Source: Deltaproteobacteria bacterium
Lineage (GTDB): Bacteria; Myxococcota_A; Polyangia; Polyangiales; Houyiibacteriaceae
DNA length: 33,871 nt
Direction of reading: 5' to 3'
NCBI GenBank assembly: GCA_013151775.1
Contig: JAADHO010000016.1
Span: 1-33,871, forward strand
In this document: piece after piece, positions 1 through 8,683 of the stretch
Layout: each line of letters starts with the position of its first letter
How positions within the stretch are numbered: the stretch's first letter is position 1
Made by a program: the position numbers and the translations under genes
Notes under the pieces: model-generated
The model's input: the letters and a program-made list of their open reading frames with translations, nothing else
Told to the model about the DNA's origin: nothing
Databases searched by the model: none

Positions 1-91
1 CGCGGTCGCCATGGAGGAGCAGCAGCGCTTCGCCATTCGCGAGGGCGGACGCACCGTCGGCGCGGGCGTCATCACCAAGATCATCGAGTAG
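1..91 (+). CDS. tuf: Elongation factor Tu, C-terminal end (partial)
   Basis: The first 91 bases hold the last 29 complete codons of EF-Tu, the GTPase that brings aminoacyl-tRNA to the ribosome. The residues match the end of domain 3, including the [15 protein letters not shown] stretch that is nearly invariant in bacterial EF-Tu, and end in KIIE before TAG at 89-91. The rest of the gene lies upstream of the window. It stands 10 nt before rpsJ, the usual fusA-tuf-rpsJ arrangement. A second tuf copy elsewhere is common but cannot be seen here. Confidence 0.95.
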   Translation, partial: AVAMEEQQRFAIREGGRTVGAGVITKIIE

Positions 92-101
92 GAGAGACAC
101 C

Positions 102-413
102 ATGGCATCCTCGACCAGGATTCGAATCCGCCTCAAGGCCTATGATCACCGCCTCTTGGACCAGTCCACGGGCGAAATCGTGGAGACGGCCAAGCGCACG
201 GGCGCACAGGTGGCGGGTCCCATTCCGCTCCCCACGCGCATCAACAAATACACCGTTCTACGTGGACCCCACGTGGACAAGAAGTCACGCGAGCAGTTCG
301 AGATTCGCACTCATAAGCGTCTCCTCGACATCCTCGAACCCACTCAAGAGACTCTCGACGCTCTGATGAAGCTGGACCTATCAGCTGGTGTCGACGTCGA
401 GATCAAGTCCTGA
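102..413 (+). CDS. rpsJ: 30S ribosomal protein S10
   Basis: S10 is a small-subunit head protein that also acts with NusB in antitermination. The 103-residue product has the standard family length and the conserved [16 protein letters not shown] start, the [18 protein letters not shown] loop and the [11 protein letters not shown] segment near its end. The ATG follows a GGAGAG ribosome-binding site. In almost all bacteria the next gene would be rplC (L3), but here rplD starts only 45 nt later. No internal damage is visible in S10 itself. Confidence 0.98.
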   Translation: MASSTRIRIRLKAYDHRLLDQSTGEIVETAKRTGAQVAGPIPLPTRINKYTVLRGPHVDKKSREQFEIRTHKRLLDILEPTQETLDALMKLDLSAGVDVEIKS

Positions 414-458
414 CTTCCTGACCACATTCCCCTGAGTATAGGCTAAATCGGAGAACAC

Positions 459-1136
459 ATGCCGAAGGTCAAGGTATACGACCTGGATCGAAATGACGTT
501 GGAGAGCTTGAGCTCTCTGACCAGATTTTCGACGTCAAGGTCAACGAAGCGCTCTTCTACGACGTGCTAAAGGCGCAGCTCGCCTCACGTCGCAGCGGCT
601 CGGCCAAGGTGAAGAACCGCGCAGAGGTGCGGGGCTCCTCCCGGAAGGTCTACCGCCAGAAGGGCACGGGCAACGCGCGCCACGGCAACATCCGTGCGCC
701 GATCTACGTGGGTGGCGGACAGGCTCATGGCCCCAAGCCGAGGAGCTACGCGTATAGGCCGCCTCGCAAAATGCGCGCCGGAGCGCTGCGCAGCGCCCTC
801 TCCATGAAGCTCAAGGAAGGGCGTCTGCTGATCCTCGATGCGTTCGAGATGCCAGAGATCAAGACCCGCAAGCTCGAGCGTGTGCTCGAGACGCTCGAGG
901 TCGACTCCGGTGCGGTCATCGTGGACGCGGTGGACAACCAAACTCTTCGCCTCTCGGCGCGGAACATGAATGGCCACCTCTTCCTTCCACCCGAGGGCGT
1001 CAACCTCTACGACCTCCTCCGGCACGAACACCTGATCCTCACAAAGAAGGCTGTCGCCGCGCTAGAGCAGCGTCTTCAGCAGAGCTCCGCTCGACTTTCC
1101 AGTAAAGCTCCGCACGACGTTGCGCAGGCCGAGTAG
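459..1136 (+). CDS. rplD: 50S ribosomal protein L4
   Basis: L4 binds 23S rRNA and reaches into the peptide exit tunnel. The 225-residue product carries the family signature around residues 55-105: the RGSSRKVYRQKGTGNARHG tunnel loop and the GGGQAHGPKPRSY segment. It is a little longer than E. coli L4 (201 residues) because of a polar C-terminal tail after about residue 205. The ATG has a GGAGA site 5 nt upstream. It follows rpsJ directly, so rplC, which normally stands between them, is missing at this place. Confidence 0.97.
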   Translation: MPKVKVYDLDRNDVGELELSDQIFDVKVNEALFYDVLKAQLASRRSGSAKVKNRAEVRGSSRKVYRQKGTGNARHGNIRAPIYVGGGQAHGPKPRSYAYRPPRKMRAGALRSALSMKLKEGRLLILDAFEMPEIKTRKLERVLETLEVDSGAVIVDAVDNQTLRLSARNMNGHLFLPPEGVNLYDLLRHEHLILTKKAVAALEQRLQQSSARLSSKAPHDVAQAE

Positions 1137-1145
1137 GGAAAGACC

Positions 1146-1436
1146 ATGCAACTCGAACAAATCATCAAGCGCCCGCTGATTCTCACCGAGAAGGGGAGCA
1201 TCCTCCGAGAAGACGAGAATCAGTATCTCTTCGAGGTCGATCGTGGGGCAAACAAGATCGAAATCCGTGACGCCATCGAACGACTCTTCAACGTCAAGGT
1301 AACCGGCGTCAACACCCTGCTGATGCGCGGCAAGATGCGCCGCATGGGGCGCGGATACGCCAAGACCCGTAACTGGAAGAAGGCGTTCGTCACCCTCGCC
1401 AAGGGTGACACCATCGACTTCTTCGAAGGAGCCTAG
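1146..1436 (+). CDS. rplW: 50S ribosomal protein L23
   Basis: L23 sits at the exit of the peptide tunnel and is a docking site for trigger factor and SRP. The 96-residue product has the usual length. It shows the N-terminal [11 protein letters not shown] motif, the [22 protein letters not shown] core and the basic loop [20 protein letters not shown]. It starts 9 nt after rplD and ends 3 nt before rplB, in canonical order. Confidence 0.97.
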   Translation: MQLEQIIKRPLILTEKGSILREDENQYLFEVDRGANKIEIRDAIERLFNVKVTGVNTLLMRGKMRRMGRGYAKTRNWKKAFVTLAKGDTIDFFEGA

Positions 1437-1439
1437 AAG

Positions 1440-2267
1440 ATGGCGATCAAGCGATTCAAGCCGACTTCTCCCTCGCGCCGCTTCTACGAGGCGTCCGACT
1501 TCGCAGGCATCTCCAAGAAGAAGCCCGAGAAGGCACTGACCGAGGCCAAGTCTTCCACCGGTGGCCGAAACAACAACGGGCGCATCACGGTGCGCTTCCG
1601 TGGAGGCGGCCACAAGCGCCGCTACCGCAAGATCGACTTCAAGCGCCACAAGACGGGCGTCCCGGCCACAGTCGCTGCGCTCGAGTACGATCCGAACCGC
1701 TCCGCACGCATCGCGCTGCTCCACTACGCGGACGGCGAGAAGGCCTACATCCTCGCTCCCGACGGACTCGCCGTGGGCGACACGGTGCTCTCCTCACGCC
1801 ACGCCGACGTAAAACCCGGCAACTCCTTGACCCTGCGCTACATGCCCCTAGGCACTCTCGTACACAACATCGAGATGAAGATCGGCAAGGGCGGTCAACT
1901 GGTGCGCTCCGCCGGGACCGCGGCTCAGTTGATGGCGAAGGATGGTAACTACGCGCAGCTGAGGCTGCCCTCGACCGAAGTGCGGATGATCCATCTGGAT
2001 TGTCGCGCCACCGTTGGACAGGTGAGCAACAAGCAGCACGCTCGCATCACCCTCGGCAAGGCGGGGCGCAGCCGTTGGCTCGGTCGTCGGCCTCACAACC
2101 GCGGCACCACCATGAACCCGGTCGACCACCCCATGGGCGGCGGCGAGGGTAGGACCGCCGGTGGACGTCATCCTTGTTCTCCGTGGGGTCAACTCGCGAA
2201 GGGCAAAAAGACCCGGAAGAACAAGGCGAGCGATAAGTTCATCGTCAGGAAGCGGAAGAAGAAGTAA
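1440..2267 (+). CDS. rplB: 50S ribosomal protein L2
   Basis: L2 is a primary 23S rRNA-binding protein near the peptidyl-transferase centre. The 275-residue product is full length. It contains the N-terminal [16 protein letters not shown] motif and the C-terminal [18 protein letters not shown] loop. The first histidine of that loop, the one implicated in E. coli activity, is present. The second, often His, is Met, a variant also seen in other bacterial groups. The stop shares one base with the rpsS start (TAATG), implying translational coupling. Confidence 0.98.
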   Translation: MAIKRFKPTSPSRRFYEASDFAGISKKKPEKALTEAKSSTGGRNNNGRITVRFRGGGHKRRYRKIDFKRHKTGVPATVAALEYDPNRSARIALLHYADGEKAYILAPDGLAVGDTVLSSRHADVKPGNSLTLRYMPLGTLVHNIEMKIGKGGQLVRSAGTAAQLMAKDGNYAQLRLPSTEVRMIHLDCRATVGQVSNKQHARITLGKAGRSRWLGRRPHNRGTTMNPVDHPMGGGEGRTAGGRHPCSPWGQLAKGKKTRKNKASDKFIVRKRKKK

Positions 2268-2569
2268 TGGCACGTTCGATCAAGAAGGGTCCCTTCGTCG
2301 ACGACCACCTTCAGAAGAAGGTTGAGGCCGTACAGCGCTCGGGCGAACGCAAGATGATCAAGACCTGGTCACGCAGGTCCACCATCACCCCGGACTTCAT
2401 CGGCCTGACCTTTGCGGTCCACAACGGCCGGAAGTTCGTCACCGTGTTCGTCACAGAGAACATGGTCGGCCACAAGCTGGGCGAATTCGCACCAACGCGG
2501 ACCTTTCATGGTCACGCGGCGGACCGTAAGAGCAGGAAGGGCGGCAACCCGAGGACGGGTAAGCGCTGA
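2267..2569 (+). CDS. rpsS: 30S ribosomal protein S19
   Basis: S19 is a head protein of the small subunit that pairs with S13. The 100-residue product begins [15 protein letters not shown] and contains the conserved [31 protein letters not shown] and TRTFHGH segments. Length is close to the family norm of about 92. The ATG overlaps the rplB stop by one base. An 82-nt spacer to rplV follows, which is long for this operon. Confidence 0.98.
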   Translation: MARSIKKGPFVDDHLQKKVEAVQRSGERKMIKTWSRRSTITPDFIGLTFAVHNGRKFVTVFVTENMVGHKLGEFAPTRTFHGHAADRKSRKGGNPRTGKR

Positions 2570-2651
2570 CGAGTTGTCCGGGGACAGGCGGCGTGCTAGA
2601 TCGCCGGCCCCCGAGCAGGCTAGATCATAGAGTCACGGCCACAGGGAAGAC
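2570..2651 (+). other. Unusually long spacer rpsS-rplV with an imperfect hairpin
   Basis: Most junctions in this operon are 0-20 nt, but this one is 82 nt. It can fold into an imperfect stem at 2579-2613 (CGGGG and GGCG pairing with CGCC and CCCCG), and GCTAGATC occurs twice (from about 2594 and 2619). There is no U-tract, so a terminator is unlikely. Autoregulation, processing, or plain drift are all possible. The function is unknown. Confidence 0.35.
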
Positions 2652-3002
2652 ATGGAAGCCATCGCAAAAGCACGATTTCAAAGGATTTCTCCACGCAAGG
2701 CGCGGACGATCCTCAACATGGTGCGCGGCAAGAACGTCGCGGTCGCCCTCAACGAGCTGCGCTTCACCAAGAAGGCGGCCTCGCCTCTGGTGGCGAAGGT
2801 TCTCGACAGCGCCATCGCCAACGCCAAGAACCTGGATGAGAGCGTCAACCTCGACAATCTCTACGTCCAGACGGCGTTCGCGGACAAAGCACCGAATAGT
2901 CAGATGCGTCGCTGGAGGCCTCGTGCCATGGGTCGCGCAACACAAATCGTGAAGGGCATGAGCCACATCACGATCATCGTATCCGACCAGGAAGAGGTCT
3001 GA
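2652..3002 (+). CDS. rplV: 50S ribosomal protein L22
   Basis: L22 lines the peptide exit tunnel opposite L4. The 116-residue product has the usual length. It shows the conserved N-terminal [16 protein letters not shown] segment, the [27 protein letters not shown] helix region and the C-terminal beta-hairpin ending in HITIIVSD. A weak GGGAAG site precedes the ATG. The stop lies 1 nt before the rpsC GTG start. Confidence 0.97.
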   Translation: MEAIAKARFQRISPRKARTILNMVRGKNVAVALNELRFTKKAASPLVAKVLDSAIANAKNLDESVNLDNLYVQTAFADKAPNSQMRRWRPRAMGRATQIVKGMSHITIIVSDQEEV

Positions 3003-3003
3003 A

Positions 3004-3660
3004 GTGGGTCAAAAGACACACCCCTATGGTTTTCGCCTCGGCATCATCAAGACTTGGAAATCCAAGTGGTATGAGGACAAGAACTACGCCACTTGGCTTC
3101 ACGAAGATCTCTCGTTGAAGCGCATGATCACCAAGAAGCACGCCCACGCTGGAATCGCAGATATCCGGATTGAGCGTGCCGCCAACAAGGCGAAGGTGGT
3201 GATCTACACGTCCCGTCCCGGGATCATCATCGGCAAGCGCGGTGCCGGCGTCGAGCAGCTCAAGAAGGAGCTGCAGGGCCTGACGAAGAACGAGCTCTTC
3301 GTGGACATCCAGGAGATTCGCAAGGCGGAGACGAACGCCAAGCTCGTCGCCGAGAACATCGCCTCTCAGCTCGAACGTCGCGTGGCCTTCAGGCGCGCCA
3401 TGAAGAAGGCGGTTTCGACCGCCATGAAGTTCGGCGTCAAGGGCATCCGCGTCAACGCCGCGGGGCGTCTCGGTGGCGTCGCCATCGCCCGACGCGAATG
3501 GTACCACGAGGGCCGCGTCCCGCTCCACACGCTACGCGCCGACATCGACTACGGCGAAGTCACAGCAAAGACAAAGGCCGGTACGGTCGGAATCAAATGC
3601 TGGATCTTCAAGGGCGAGATCGTCCCCCAACGCCGACGCTCCGGCGCTGCTCGCAGCTGA
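3004..3660 (+). CDS. rpsC: 30S ribosomal protein S3
   Basis: S3 forms part of the mRNA entry channel. The 218-residue product starts with GTG and the standard [13 protein letters not shown] sequence. It carries the KH-domain motif [20 protein letters not shown] around residues 71-90 and the C-terminal [23 protein letters not shown] region with the usual [13 protein letters not shown]. The reading frame is intact, so the damage in rplP begins only after this gene. It starts 1 nt after the rplV stop. Confidence 0.97.
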   Translation: MGQKTHPYGFRLGIIKTWKSKWYEDKNYATWLHEDLSLKRMITKKHAHAGIADIRIERAANKAKVVIYTSRPGIIIGKRGAGVEQLKKELQGLTKNELFVDIQEIRKAETNAKLVAENIASQLERRVAFRRAMKKAVSTAMKFGVKGIRVNAAGRLGGVAIARREWYHEGRVPLHTLRADIDYGEVTAKTKAGTVGIKCWIFKGEIVPQRRRSGAARS

Positions 3661-3684
3661 AACCTCTAGAACCGATAATTCACC

Positions 3685-4096
3685 ATGCTTCAACCCAAAC
3701 GAACCAAGTTCAACAAGCAGCAGAAGGGCCGCATGCGCGGGAAGGCCTACCGTGGGAGCAAGGTCTCCTTACTTCGGCCTGCAGGCCATCGAGGGCGGGC
3801 GCGTCTCGGCGCGCCAGATCGAAGCTGCTCGTATGGCTATCCAGCGGAAGGTGAAGCGCCAAGGAAAGCTCTTCATCCGCATTTTCCCGGACAAGCCCAT
3901 CACCAAGAAGCCCCTCGAGACCAGGCAGGGTAAGGGCAAGGGCCCGATCGAAGGTTGGGTCGCTATCGTTCGACCGGGGCGCATGCTCTACGAGATCCAG
4001 GGAGTAGCCGAGGAGCTGGCGCGCGAGGCCTTCCGGATCGCCGGCCACAAGCTGCCCTTGCCCACCCAGTTCCGCCGTCGGGAGGATCAGCTGTGA
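3685..4096 (+). CDS. rplP: 50S ribosomal protein L16, interrupted by a frameshift
   Basis: L16 organises the A-site region of the large subunit and is normally essential. The frame opened by the ATG at 3685 reads the classic start [16 protein letters not shown] and on to GSKVS (TCC at 3766-3768), then becomes nonsense and ends at 3933. The other two-thirds of L16, from [20 protein letters not shown] to RRREDQL, continues from TTC at 3773 in the +1 frame to TGA at 4096. Relatives have three codons between S and FGL, but only four bases (TTAC) are present. So about five bases are missing or, less likely, one base is skipped in translation. A sequence or assembly error is the simplest reading. 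A true pseudogene would need an intact copy elsewhere. Confidence 0.9.
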
Positions 4097-4293
4097 AGAG
4101 CTCCGAGATCAGAGAGAAAGCCACCGACGAGCTGGAGACGCTCGAGCAGGACCTGACGCGCAAGCTTTGGAAGTCCCGCTTCGAGAACCACAGCAACCAG
4201 CTCGACGACACCAGTAGCATCCCCAAGCTCAGGCGTGACATCGCCCGGGTGAAGACCATCCTCACGGAGCGCCGAACCGGAGCGACGGAGTAG
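4093..4293 (+). CDS. rpmC: 50S ribosomal protein L29
   Basis: L29 is a small two-helix protein beside the tunnel exit. The chosen start is GTG at 4093, which overlaps the rplP stop in a GTGA junction. This gives 66 residues beginning [14 protein letters not shown] after the initiator, matching the family's KxxELREKSxEEL opening. The second helix includes [16 protein letters not shown], again family-like. A longer in-frame opening from 3955 exists but would run through rplP and is rejected. Confidence 0.95.
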   Translation: MKSSEIREKATDELETLEQDLTRKLWKSRFENHSNQLDDTSSIPKLRRDIARVKTILTERRTGATE

Positions 4294-4296
4294 ACC

Positions 4297-4611
4297 ATGT
4301 CTGAGACTCAAGAACAGCAGACCGAAGAGACAGCGAAGGTGCGCGGGCGGCAACGTCAGCTGGTGGGGCGTGTCGTCAACGACACCGCCAACCCTGGGCG
4401 CGCCAAGCAGACCATCGTCGTCGAGGTCATTCGACGCTACCGCGATCCCTTCTATGGGAAGTACGTGAAGCGCAGCAAGAAGTACCACGCACACGACGAG
4501 CGTGAGGAGTACCGCACGCGAGATCTGGTCGAGATCAAGGCATGCCGACCGCGGTCGGCGACGAAGCGCTGGCAGGTCGTGCGCCTCATAGATCGTCCTC
4601 AGGAGGTTTGA
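4297..4611 (+). CDS. rpsQ: 30S ribosomal protein S17
   Basis: S17 is a primary 16S rRNA-binding protein. The 104-residue product is longer than the typical 80-85 because of an acidic, glutamine-rich N-terminal extension of about 18 residues before [14 protein letters not shown]. The core shows [32 protein letters not shown] and the conserved [20 protein letters not shown]. It starts 3 nt after rpmC and ends 1 nt before rplN. Confidence 0.96.
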   Translation: MSETQEQQTEETAKVRGRQRQLVGRVVNDTANPGRAKQTIVVEVIRRYRDPFYGKYVKRSKKYHAHDEREEYRTRDLVEIKACRPRSATKRWQVVRLIDRPQEV

Positions 4612-4612
4612 C

Positions 4613-4981
4613 GTGATTCAGACGGAAAGCGTCCTCGACGTAGCTGACAATAGTGGCGCCAAGCGCGTCGCTTGTATCAAGGTCCTCGGTGGCTCGCGCC
4701 GACGCTATGCGGCATTGGGCGACATCATCGTGGTCGCGGTGAAGGAAGCCATGCCCAACGCGCACGTGAAGAAGGGCGAGGTCGCTCGCGCGGTCGTCGT
4801 GCGCACGCGACGCGAGTATCAGCGCAGCGACGGCACCTACATCAAGTTCGATAGCAACAGCGCGGTTCTGATCGACAAGGACAACGAGCCTGTCGGGACG
4901 CGTATCTTCGGACCCGTCGCGCGCGAGCTGCGCGCCAAGCGCTTCATGAAGATCATCGCCTTGGCGCCGGAGGTCATCTGA
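4613..4981 (+). CDS. rplN: 50S ribosomal protein L14
   Basis: L14 forms inter-subunit bridges. The 122-residue product has the exact family length and the textbook sequence: [19 protein letters not shown] at the start, [13 protein letters not shown], and the C-terminal [13 protein letters not shown]...[11 protein letters not shown]. Translation begins with GTG at 4613, with AGGAGG at 4601-4606 upstream. The TGA stop shares its A with the rplX ATG. Confidence 0.98.
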   Translation: MIQTESVLDVADNSGAKRVACIKVLGGSRRRYAALGDIIVVAVKEAMPNAHVKKGEVARAVVVRTRREYQRSDGTYIKFDSNSAVLIDKDNEPVGTRIFGPVARELRAKRFMKIIALAPEVI

Positions 4982-5298
4982 TGTCCACGCGACTCAAGAA
5001 GGGCGACAAGGTCGTCGTCACCACCGGCAAGGACAAGGGCGCCACGGGCCGCGTGCTCCTAGTGGACACCGAGCGAGATCGTGCGCTCGTGGAAGGTGTC
5101 AACCTGGTGAAGCGCCACCAGAGCGCTCAGAAGTTCGGTGAGGCCGCCATCATCGAGAAGGAAGCCCCTATTCATCTCTCGAACTTGATGATGGAAGATC
5201 CGAAGGACGGCGGCCCTACGCGCGTACGCTCCGGCGTCGACAAGGATGGCAAGAAGGTCCGTATCGCCGCTAAGAGTGGCGTGGTGATCCCCGACTGA
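4981..5298 (+). CDS. rplX: 50S ribosomal protein L24
   Basis: L24 is an early assembly factor of the large subunit. The 105-residue product has an N-terminal KOW motif ([20 protein letters not shown], about residues 6-25), followed by [11 protein letters not shown] and a C-terminal half with the [15 protein letters not shown] segment typical of bacterial L24. The ATG overlaps the rplN stop by one base. A 47-nt spacer precedes rplE. Confidence 0.97.
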   Translation: MSTRLKKGDKVVVTTGKDKGATGRVLLVDTERDRALVEGVNLVKRHQSAQKFGEAAIIEKEAPIHLSNLMMEDPKDGGPTRVRSGVDKDGKKVRIAAKSGVVIPD

Positions 5299-5345
5299 AG
5301 AAGTTCTCCGGCCCACGTCTGTGTATCCCGGAGAAGGAATGAAAA

Positions 5346-5897
5346 ATGGCTGACTATATCCCCAGAATGAAGCGACGCTATCAGGACAAGGCGATCGCCG
5401 CCCTGATGAAGGAGTACCAGTACGGTAATCCCATGCAGGTGCCGCGGCTCGTGAAGGTCACCGTCAACATGGGCCTCGGTGAGGCCGTGCAGAACGGCAA
5501 ACTGATCGAGGTGGCAGCGTCCGAGATCGCGACGATCACTGGCCAGAAGCCCGTAATTACTCGTGCCAAGAAGTCCATCGCCGGCTTCAAGCTGCGCGAG
5601 GGCATGCCCATCGGCGCGAAGGTCACGCTGCGCAAGAGTAGGATGTGGGAGTTCGTAGATCGCCTGATCAGCACGGCGCTGCCTCGCGTGCGGGACTTTC
5701 GTGGACTCAGCCCCAAGGCCTTCGACGGTCGCGGAAACTATACGCTCGGAATTCGCGAGCAGATCATCTTCCCCGACGTCAACTACGACGCGGTGGACAA
5801 GATTCACGGCATGAACATCACGTTCGTGACCACGGCTCAGACCGACGAGCAGGGGCGTACGCTTCTGCGAGCGCTCGGCATGCCGTTCCGGAAGTAG
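5346..5897 (+). CDS. rplE: 50S ribosomal protein L5
   Basis: L5 binds 5S rRNA in the central protuberance. The 183-residue product has standard length. It shows [21 protein letters not shown] near residues 28-48, the [25 protein letters not shown] segment, and the [31 protein letters not shown] signature. An AGAAGGAAT ribosome-binding site precedes the ATG. rpsN follows after 7 nt. Confidence 0.98.
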   Translation: MADYIPRMKRRYQDKAIAALMKEYQYGNPMQVPRLVKVTVNMGLGEAVQNGKLIEVAASEIATITGQKPVITRAKKSIAGFKLREGMPIGAKVTLRKSRMWEFVDRLISTALPRVRDFRGLSPKAFDGRGNYTLGIREQIIFPDVNYDAVDKIHGMNITFVTTAQTDEQGRTLLRALGMPFRK

Positions 5898-5904
5898 GAA
5901 GACG

Positions 5905-6090
5905 ATGGCTAGCAAGCGCTCATTCGCCAAGTTCAACAAGAAGCCGAAGTTCTCGGTTCGTCACCGCAACCGCTGCCGCGTCTGCGGTCGGCCCCGTGGT
6001 TACTATCGGAAGTTCGAGCTTTGCCGTATCTGCCTGAGGAAGTACGCCCTGTCCGGCGACATCCCTGGCGTCACCAAGTCTAGCTGGTAA
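5905..6090 (+). CDS. rpsN: 30S ribosomal protein S14, zinc-binding (type Z)
   Basis: S14 is a head protein of the small subunit. This 61-residue short form carries four cysteines (C24, C27, C40, C43) in two CxxC pairs within [20 protein letters not shown], the zinc-ribbon version. Zinc-free S14 is about 100 residues and lacks them. It has the standard ending [11 protein letters not shown]. It lies between rplE and rpsH, the canonical place, 13 nt before rpsH. Confidence 0.98.
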   Translation: MASKRSFAKFNKKPKFSVRHRNRCRVCGRPRGYYRKFELCRICLRKYALSGDIPGVTKSSW

Positions 6091-6103
6091 GGGACTCTCC
6101 GTC

Positions 6104-6496
6104 ATGATGTCCGATCCGATTGCAGATATGCTCACCCGCATCCGAAACGCGGGCCAGGCTAAACACGACCGCACCTCGATGCCTCTCTCGAAGCTCAAGG
6201 TACAGCTCGCCAAGATCCTCAAAGCTGAGGGTTACATCGCGGACTACCGCATCGAGGAGGAGGCCTTTGGGAGCTTGGTGCTCTTCCTCCGCTACGGCCG
6301 AAACCACGAGAGCGCCATCGTGGGACTCAAGCGGGCGAGTCGTCCCGGTCGCCGCCTGTATGTGGGTGCGAGCAAGATCCCTCGAGTGCACAACGGGCTC
6401 GGAGTGGCCATCCTCTCCACCTCGAAGGGTGTCATGACCGACCGTTCCGCCCGTGAGGCCTGCGTGGGTGGTGAGATCCTCTGCGAGGTGTGGTGA
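6104..6496 (+). CDS. rpsH: 30S ribosomal protein S8
   Basis: S8 is a central-domain assembly protein and a translational regulator of the spc operon in E. coli. The 130-residue product has the usual length, with DPIADMLTRIRNA at the N-terminus and the highly conserved GLGVAILSTSKGVMTDRSARE near the C-terminus, ending in GGEILCEVW. Two adjacent ATG codons (6104 and 6107) could each start translation. Its TGA overlaps the preferred rplF ATG. Confidence 0.97.
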   Translation: MMSDPIADMLTRIRNAGQAKHDRTSMPLSKLKVQLAKILKAEGYIADYRIEEEAFGSLVLFLRYGRNHESAIVGLKRASRPGRRLYVGASKIPRVHNGLGVAILSTSKGVMTDRSAREACVGGEILCEVW

Positions 6497-7077
6497 TGGC
6501 CGAGGCAAGCAAGAAGCAGTCTCGCGTGGGTAAGCGTCCGCTGCCGATCCCTCCGGGCGTGGAGGTCACGCTAGAAGATGGCCTCGTCCGCGCCAAGGGG
6601 CCTAAGGGCGAGCACTTCAAGACCTTCCGCCCCGAGATCGAGGTGACCCGCGAAGGAGACCACCTGATCGTCAAGGCTCGGCCCGACGCAGGGCGTGTCG
6701 CGAACCAGTACCAAGGGTTGACCCGCTCGCTGCTCGCGGGCTTGATCGAAGGTGTTCACACTGGCTTCAAGAAGTCACTCGATTTTCGTGGAGTCGGTTA
6801 TCGAGCCGAGATCACACCGGGCTCGCTGAAGATGACCGTGGGGCTCTCCCACACCGTTACTCTCGCGATCCCGGACTGCATCACGGCCAAGTCCGAGATC
6901 ATCGATCAAGGGGGCACGAAGTTCCCCCGGGTCCATCTCGAGTCCTATGACAAACAGATGATTGGGCAGCTCGCAGCCCGCATCCGGTCCGTGCGTCCCC
7001 CGGAGCCCTACAAGGGCAAGGGTGTGCGCTATACGGGCGAAAAAATCCGCGAGAAGGCCGGCAAGTCGGGCAAGTAG
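6496..7077 (+). CDS. rplF: 50S ribosomal protein L6
   Basis: L6 sits near the factor-binding site of the large subunit. The start chosen is ATG at 6496, which overlaps the rpsH stop in a TGATG junction. Two in-frame GTG codons at 6490 and 6493 lie further inside rpsH and are less likely. The 193-residue product opens with a short basic extension, then SRVGKRPLPIPPGVEV. It contains GFKKSLDFRGVGYRAEI and the C-terminal signature PPEPYKGKGVRYTGEKIREKAGK. Confidence 0.96.
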   Translation: MAEASKKQSRVGKRPLPIPPGVEVTLEDGLVRAKGPKGEHFKTFRPEIEVTREGDHLIVKARPDAGRVANQYQGLTRSLLAGLIEGVHTGFKKSLDFRGVGYRAEITPGSLKMTVGLSHTVTLAIPDCITAKSEIIDQGGTKFPRVHLESYDKQMIGQLAARIRSVRPPEPYKGKGVRYTGEKIREKAGKSGK

Positions 7078-7086
7078 GGTATAGCC

Positions 7087-7440
7087 ATGCAGCAGCAAGT
7101 CACAGGTAGGGCGCGCCGCAAGCGCCGAATCCGCAAGAAGGTCTCGGGCAGCCCGAGCAGGCCGCGCTTGAGCGTCTTTCGCTCCGCGCGTCACATCTAC
7201 GCACAGGTGATCGACGACTCCACGGGTACCACCATCGCGTCGGCGTCGTCCATGGTCGAGGCCAAGGACAGCACCGAGGCCTCGAAGGTCGAACTCGCTC
7301 AGAAGGTCGGCGCCGCAGTGGCAAAGGCCTGCGCAGACAAGGGCGTCGAAGAGGTCGTCTTCGATCGCAATGGTTTCATGTATCACGGCCGCGTTCGCGC
7401 GTTGGCTGACGCGGCTCGAGAAGCCGGGCTGAGGTTCTGA
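7087..7440 (+). CDS. rplR: 50S ribosomal protein L18
   Basis: L18 binds 5S rRNA together with L5. The 117-residue product matches family length, with a basic N-terminus, the [20 protein letters not shown] segment and the C-terminal [28 protein letters not shown] signature. It is 9 nt after rplF and 5 nt before rpsE, in canonical order. Confidence 0.97.
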   Translation: MQQQVTGRARRKRRIRKKVSGSPSRPRLSVFRSARHIYAQVIDDSTGTTIASASSMVEAKDSTEASKVELAQKVGAAVAKACADKGVEEVVFDRNGFMYHGRVRALADAAREAGLRF

Positions 7441-7445
7441 ACGCT

Positions 7446-7964
7446 ATGGCTCACGGTCGAGAAATCATCAAAGCCGACACGCTTGAAGACATTCAAGAGC
7501 GCGTCATTTTCATCAACCGAGTCGCCAAGGTCGTCAAGGGCGGTCGGCGATTCAGCTTCAGCGCACTCGTGGTCGCCGGAGACCAACACGGACACGTCGG
7601 TGTGGGACTCGGCAAGGCCAAGGAAGTGCCGGAAGCCATCCGGAAGGGCAACGAACGGGCTCGCAAGACCATGTTCAAAGTGCCCCTCGTCGGCGCGAGC
7701 ATCCCGCACAAGGTTGTGGGCCATTTCGGCGCCGGTCGCGTGGTCCTTCGACCCGCCTCCGCCGGTACCGGCGTGATCGCCGGCGGCGCCATGAGGGCCG
7801 TACTCGAGGTCGCTGGCGTTCACGACGTGCTCGCCAAGATCATCGGCACGACCAACCCCCACAACGTCGTGCACGCGACGCTCGACGCGCTCTCGCAGCT
7901 CGAGTCCGCGGAGGACGTAGCCCGTCGGCGCGGCAAGAGCGTCGAAGAGGTTGTGACGCCATGA
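7446..7964 (+). CDS. rpsE: 30S ribosomal protein S5
   Basis: S5 contributes to decoding accuracy. The 172-residue product contains the double-stranded RNA-binding region [19 protein letters not shown] and the family signature [20 protein letters not shown], then [28 protein letters not shown]. The length is typical. The stop overlaps the rpmD start (ATGA), suggesting coupled translation. Confidence 0.98.
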   Translation: MAHGREIIKADTLEDIQERVIFINRVAKVVKGGRRFSFSALVVAGDQHGHVGVGLGKAKEVPEAIRKGNERARKTMFKVPLVGASIPHKVVGHFGAGRVVLRPASAGTGVIAGGAMRAVLEVAGVHDVLAKIIGTTNPHNVVHATLDALSQLESAEDVARRRGKSVEEVVTP

Positions 7965-8149
7965 CCACCAAGCTCAAGATCACCCAGTTGAAGAGCAGCA
8001 TCGGTCGTCAGGGTCGCCAGGCCGCGACGCTCGCCGGGCTCGGCCTTCGCAAGATCAACCACACCGTGATCGTGGACAACACGCCGTCATTTCGCGGCAT
8101 GGTCAAGAAGGTGCTCCACCTTGTGAAAGTGGAAGAGATCAATGCCTGA
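7961..8149 (+). CDS. rpmD: 50S ribosomal protein L30
   Basis: L30 is a small large-subunit protein that some bacteria lack. The 62-residue product has the typical length and pattern: [31 protein letters not shown], ending [16 protein letters not shown]. It overlaps rpsE by 4 nt and rplO by 8 nt, the tightest packing in this operon. Confidence 0.96.
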   Translation: MTTKLKITQLKSSIGRQGRQAATLAGLGLRKINHTVIVDNTPSFRGMVKKVLHLVKVEEINA

Positions 8150-8660
8150 GAGCGAAACGACTGAGTCCAACACGGAGGTGCCGATCCTCTCGCGCCTGCG
8201 GGCTCCGGTTGGAGCCGTGCATCGCAAAAAGCGTAAGGGACGCGGCAACGCTTCCGGCCTCGGAACCAACGCTGGTAAGGGCCAGAAGGGTCAGAAGTCC
8301 CAGAGCCCCGGCCACTTCAGCAAGCTCGGATTCGAGGGTGGCCAGACCCCGCTTCACCGTCGCCTGCCAAAGGTTGGATTCCACAACCCCTTCTCCAAGC
8401 GCGTGACGGCCTTGAACATTCGCGACCTCGCCCGTTTCGAGTCGGGCAGCACAGTCGATCTCGAGGTGCTGGCGAAGGCCGGGCTGCTCAAGCGTGGCTT
8501 CGACTCGGTCAAGATCCTCGGCAAGGGTGAGCTGGACAAGGCTCTGACCGTGCGAGCCCACAGCTTCAGCACCGGCGCCCGTTCGAAGATCGAGGCCGCT
8601 GGTGGAAAAGCAGAGTTGCTCAGCGACTCGAAGGCGCCTGCGGCTAGCGCCGAAGGCTGA
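8142..8660 (+). CDS. rplO: 50S ribosomal protein L15
   Basis: L15 is a late assembly protein of the large subunit. The 172-residue product shows the glycine-rich basic segment [28 protein letters not shown], the [18 protein letters not shown] signature, and [15 protein letters not shown]. It is longer than E. coli L15 (144 residues), owing to a leader of about 28 residues before the glycine-rich segment and a C-terminal tail of low-complexity Ala/Ser/Glu. It starts inside the last codons of rpmD. secY begins 23 nt later. Confidence 0.97.
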   Translation: MPESETTESNTEVPILSRLRAPVGAVHRKKRKGRGNASGLGTNAGKGQKGQKSQSPGHFSKLGFEGGQTPLHRRLPKVGFHNPFSKRVTALNIRDLARFESGSTVDLEVLAKAGLLKRGFDSVKILGKGELDKALTVRAHSFSTGARSKIEAAGGKAELLSDSKAPAASAEG

Positions 8661-8683
8661 GGAACACTCCGACTAGGTCTGCC

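Noticed and set aside
2122-2148. Loss of a conserved histidine in the L2 loop (HPMGGG instead of HPHGGG)
   Set aside because: The functionally implicated first histidine is intact, and Met at the second position occurs in other bacteria.
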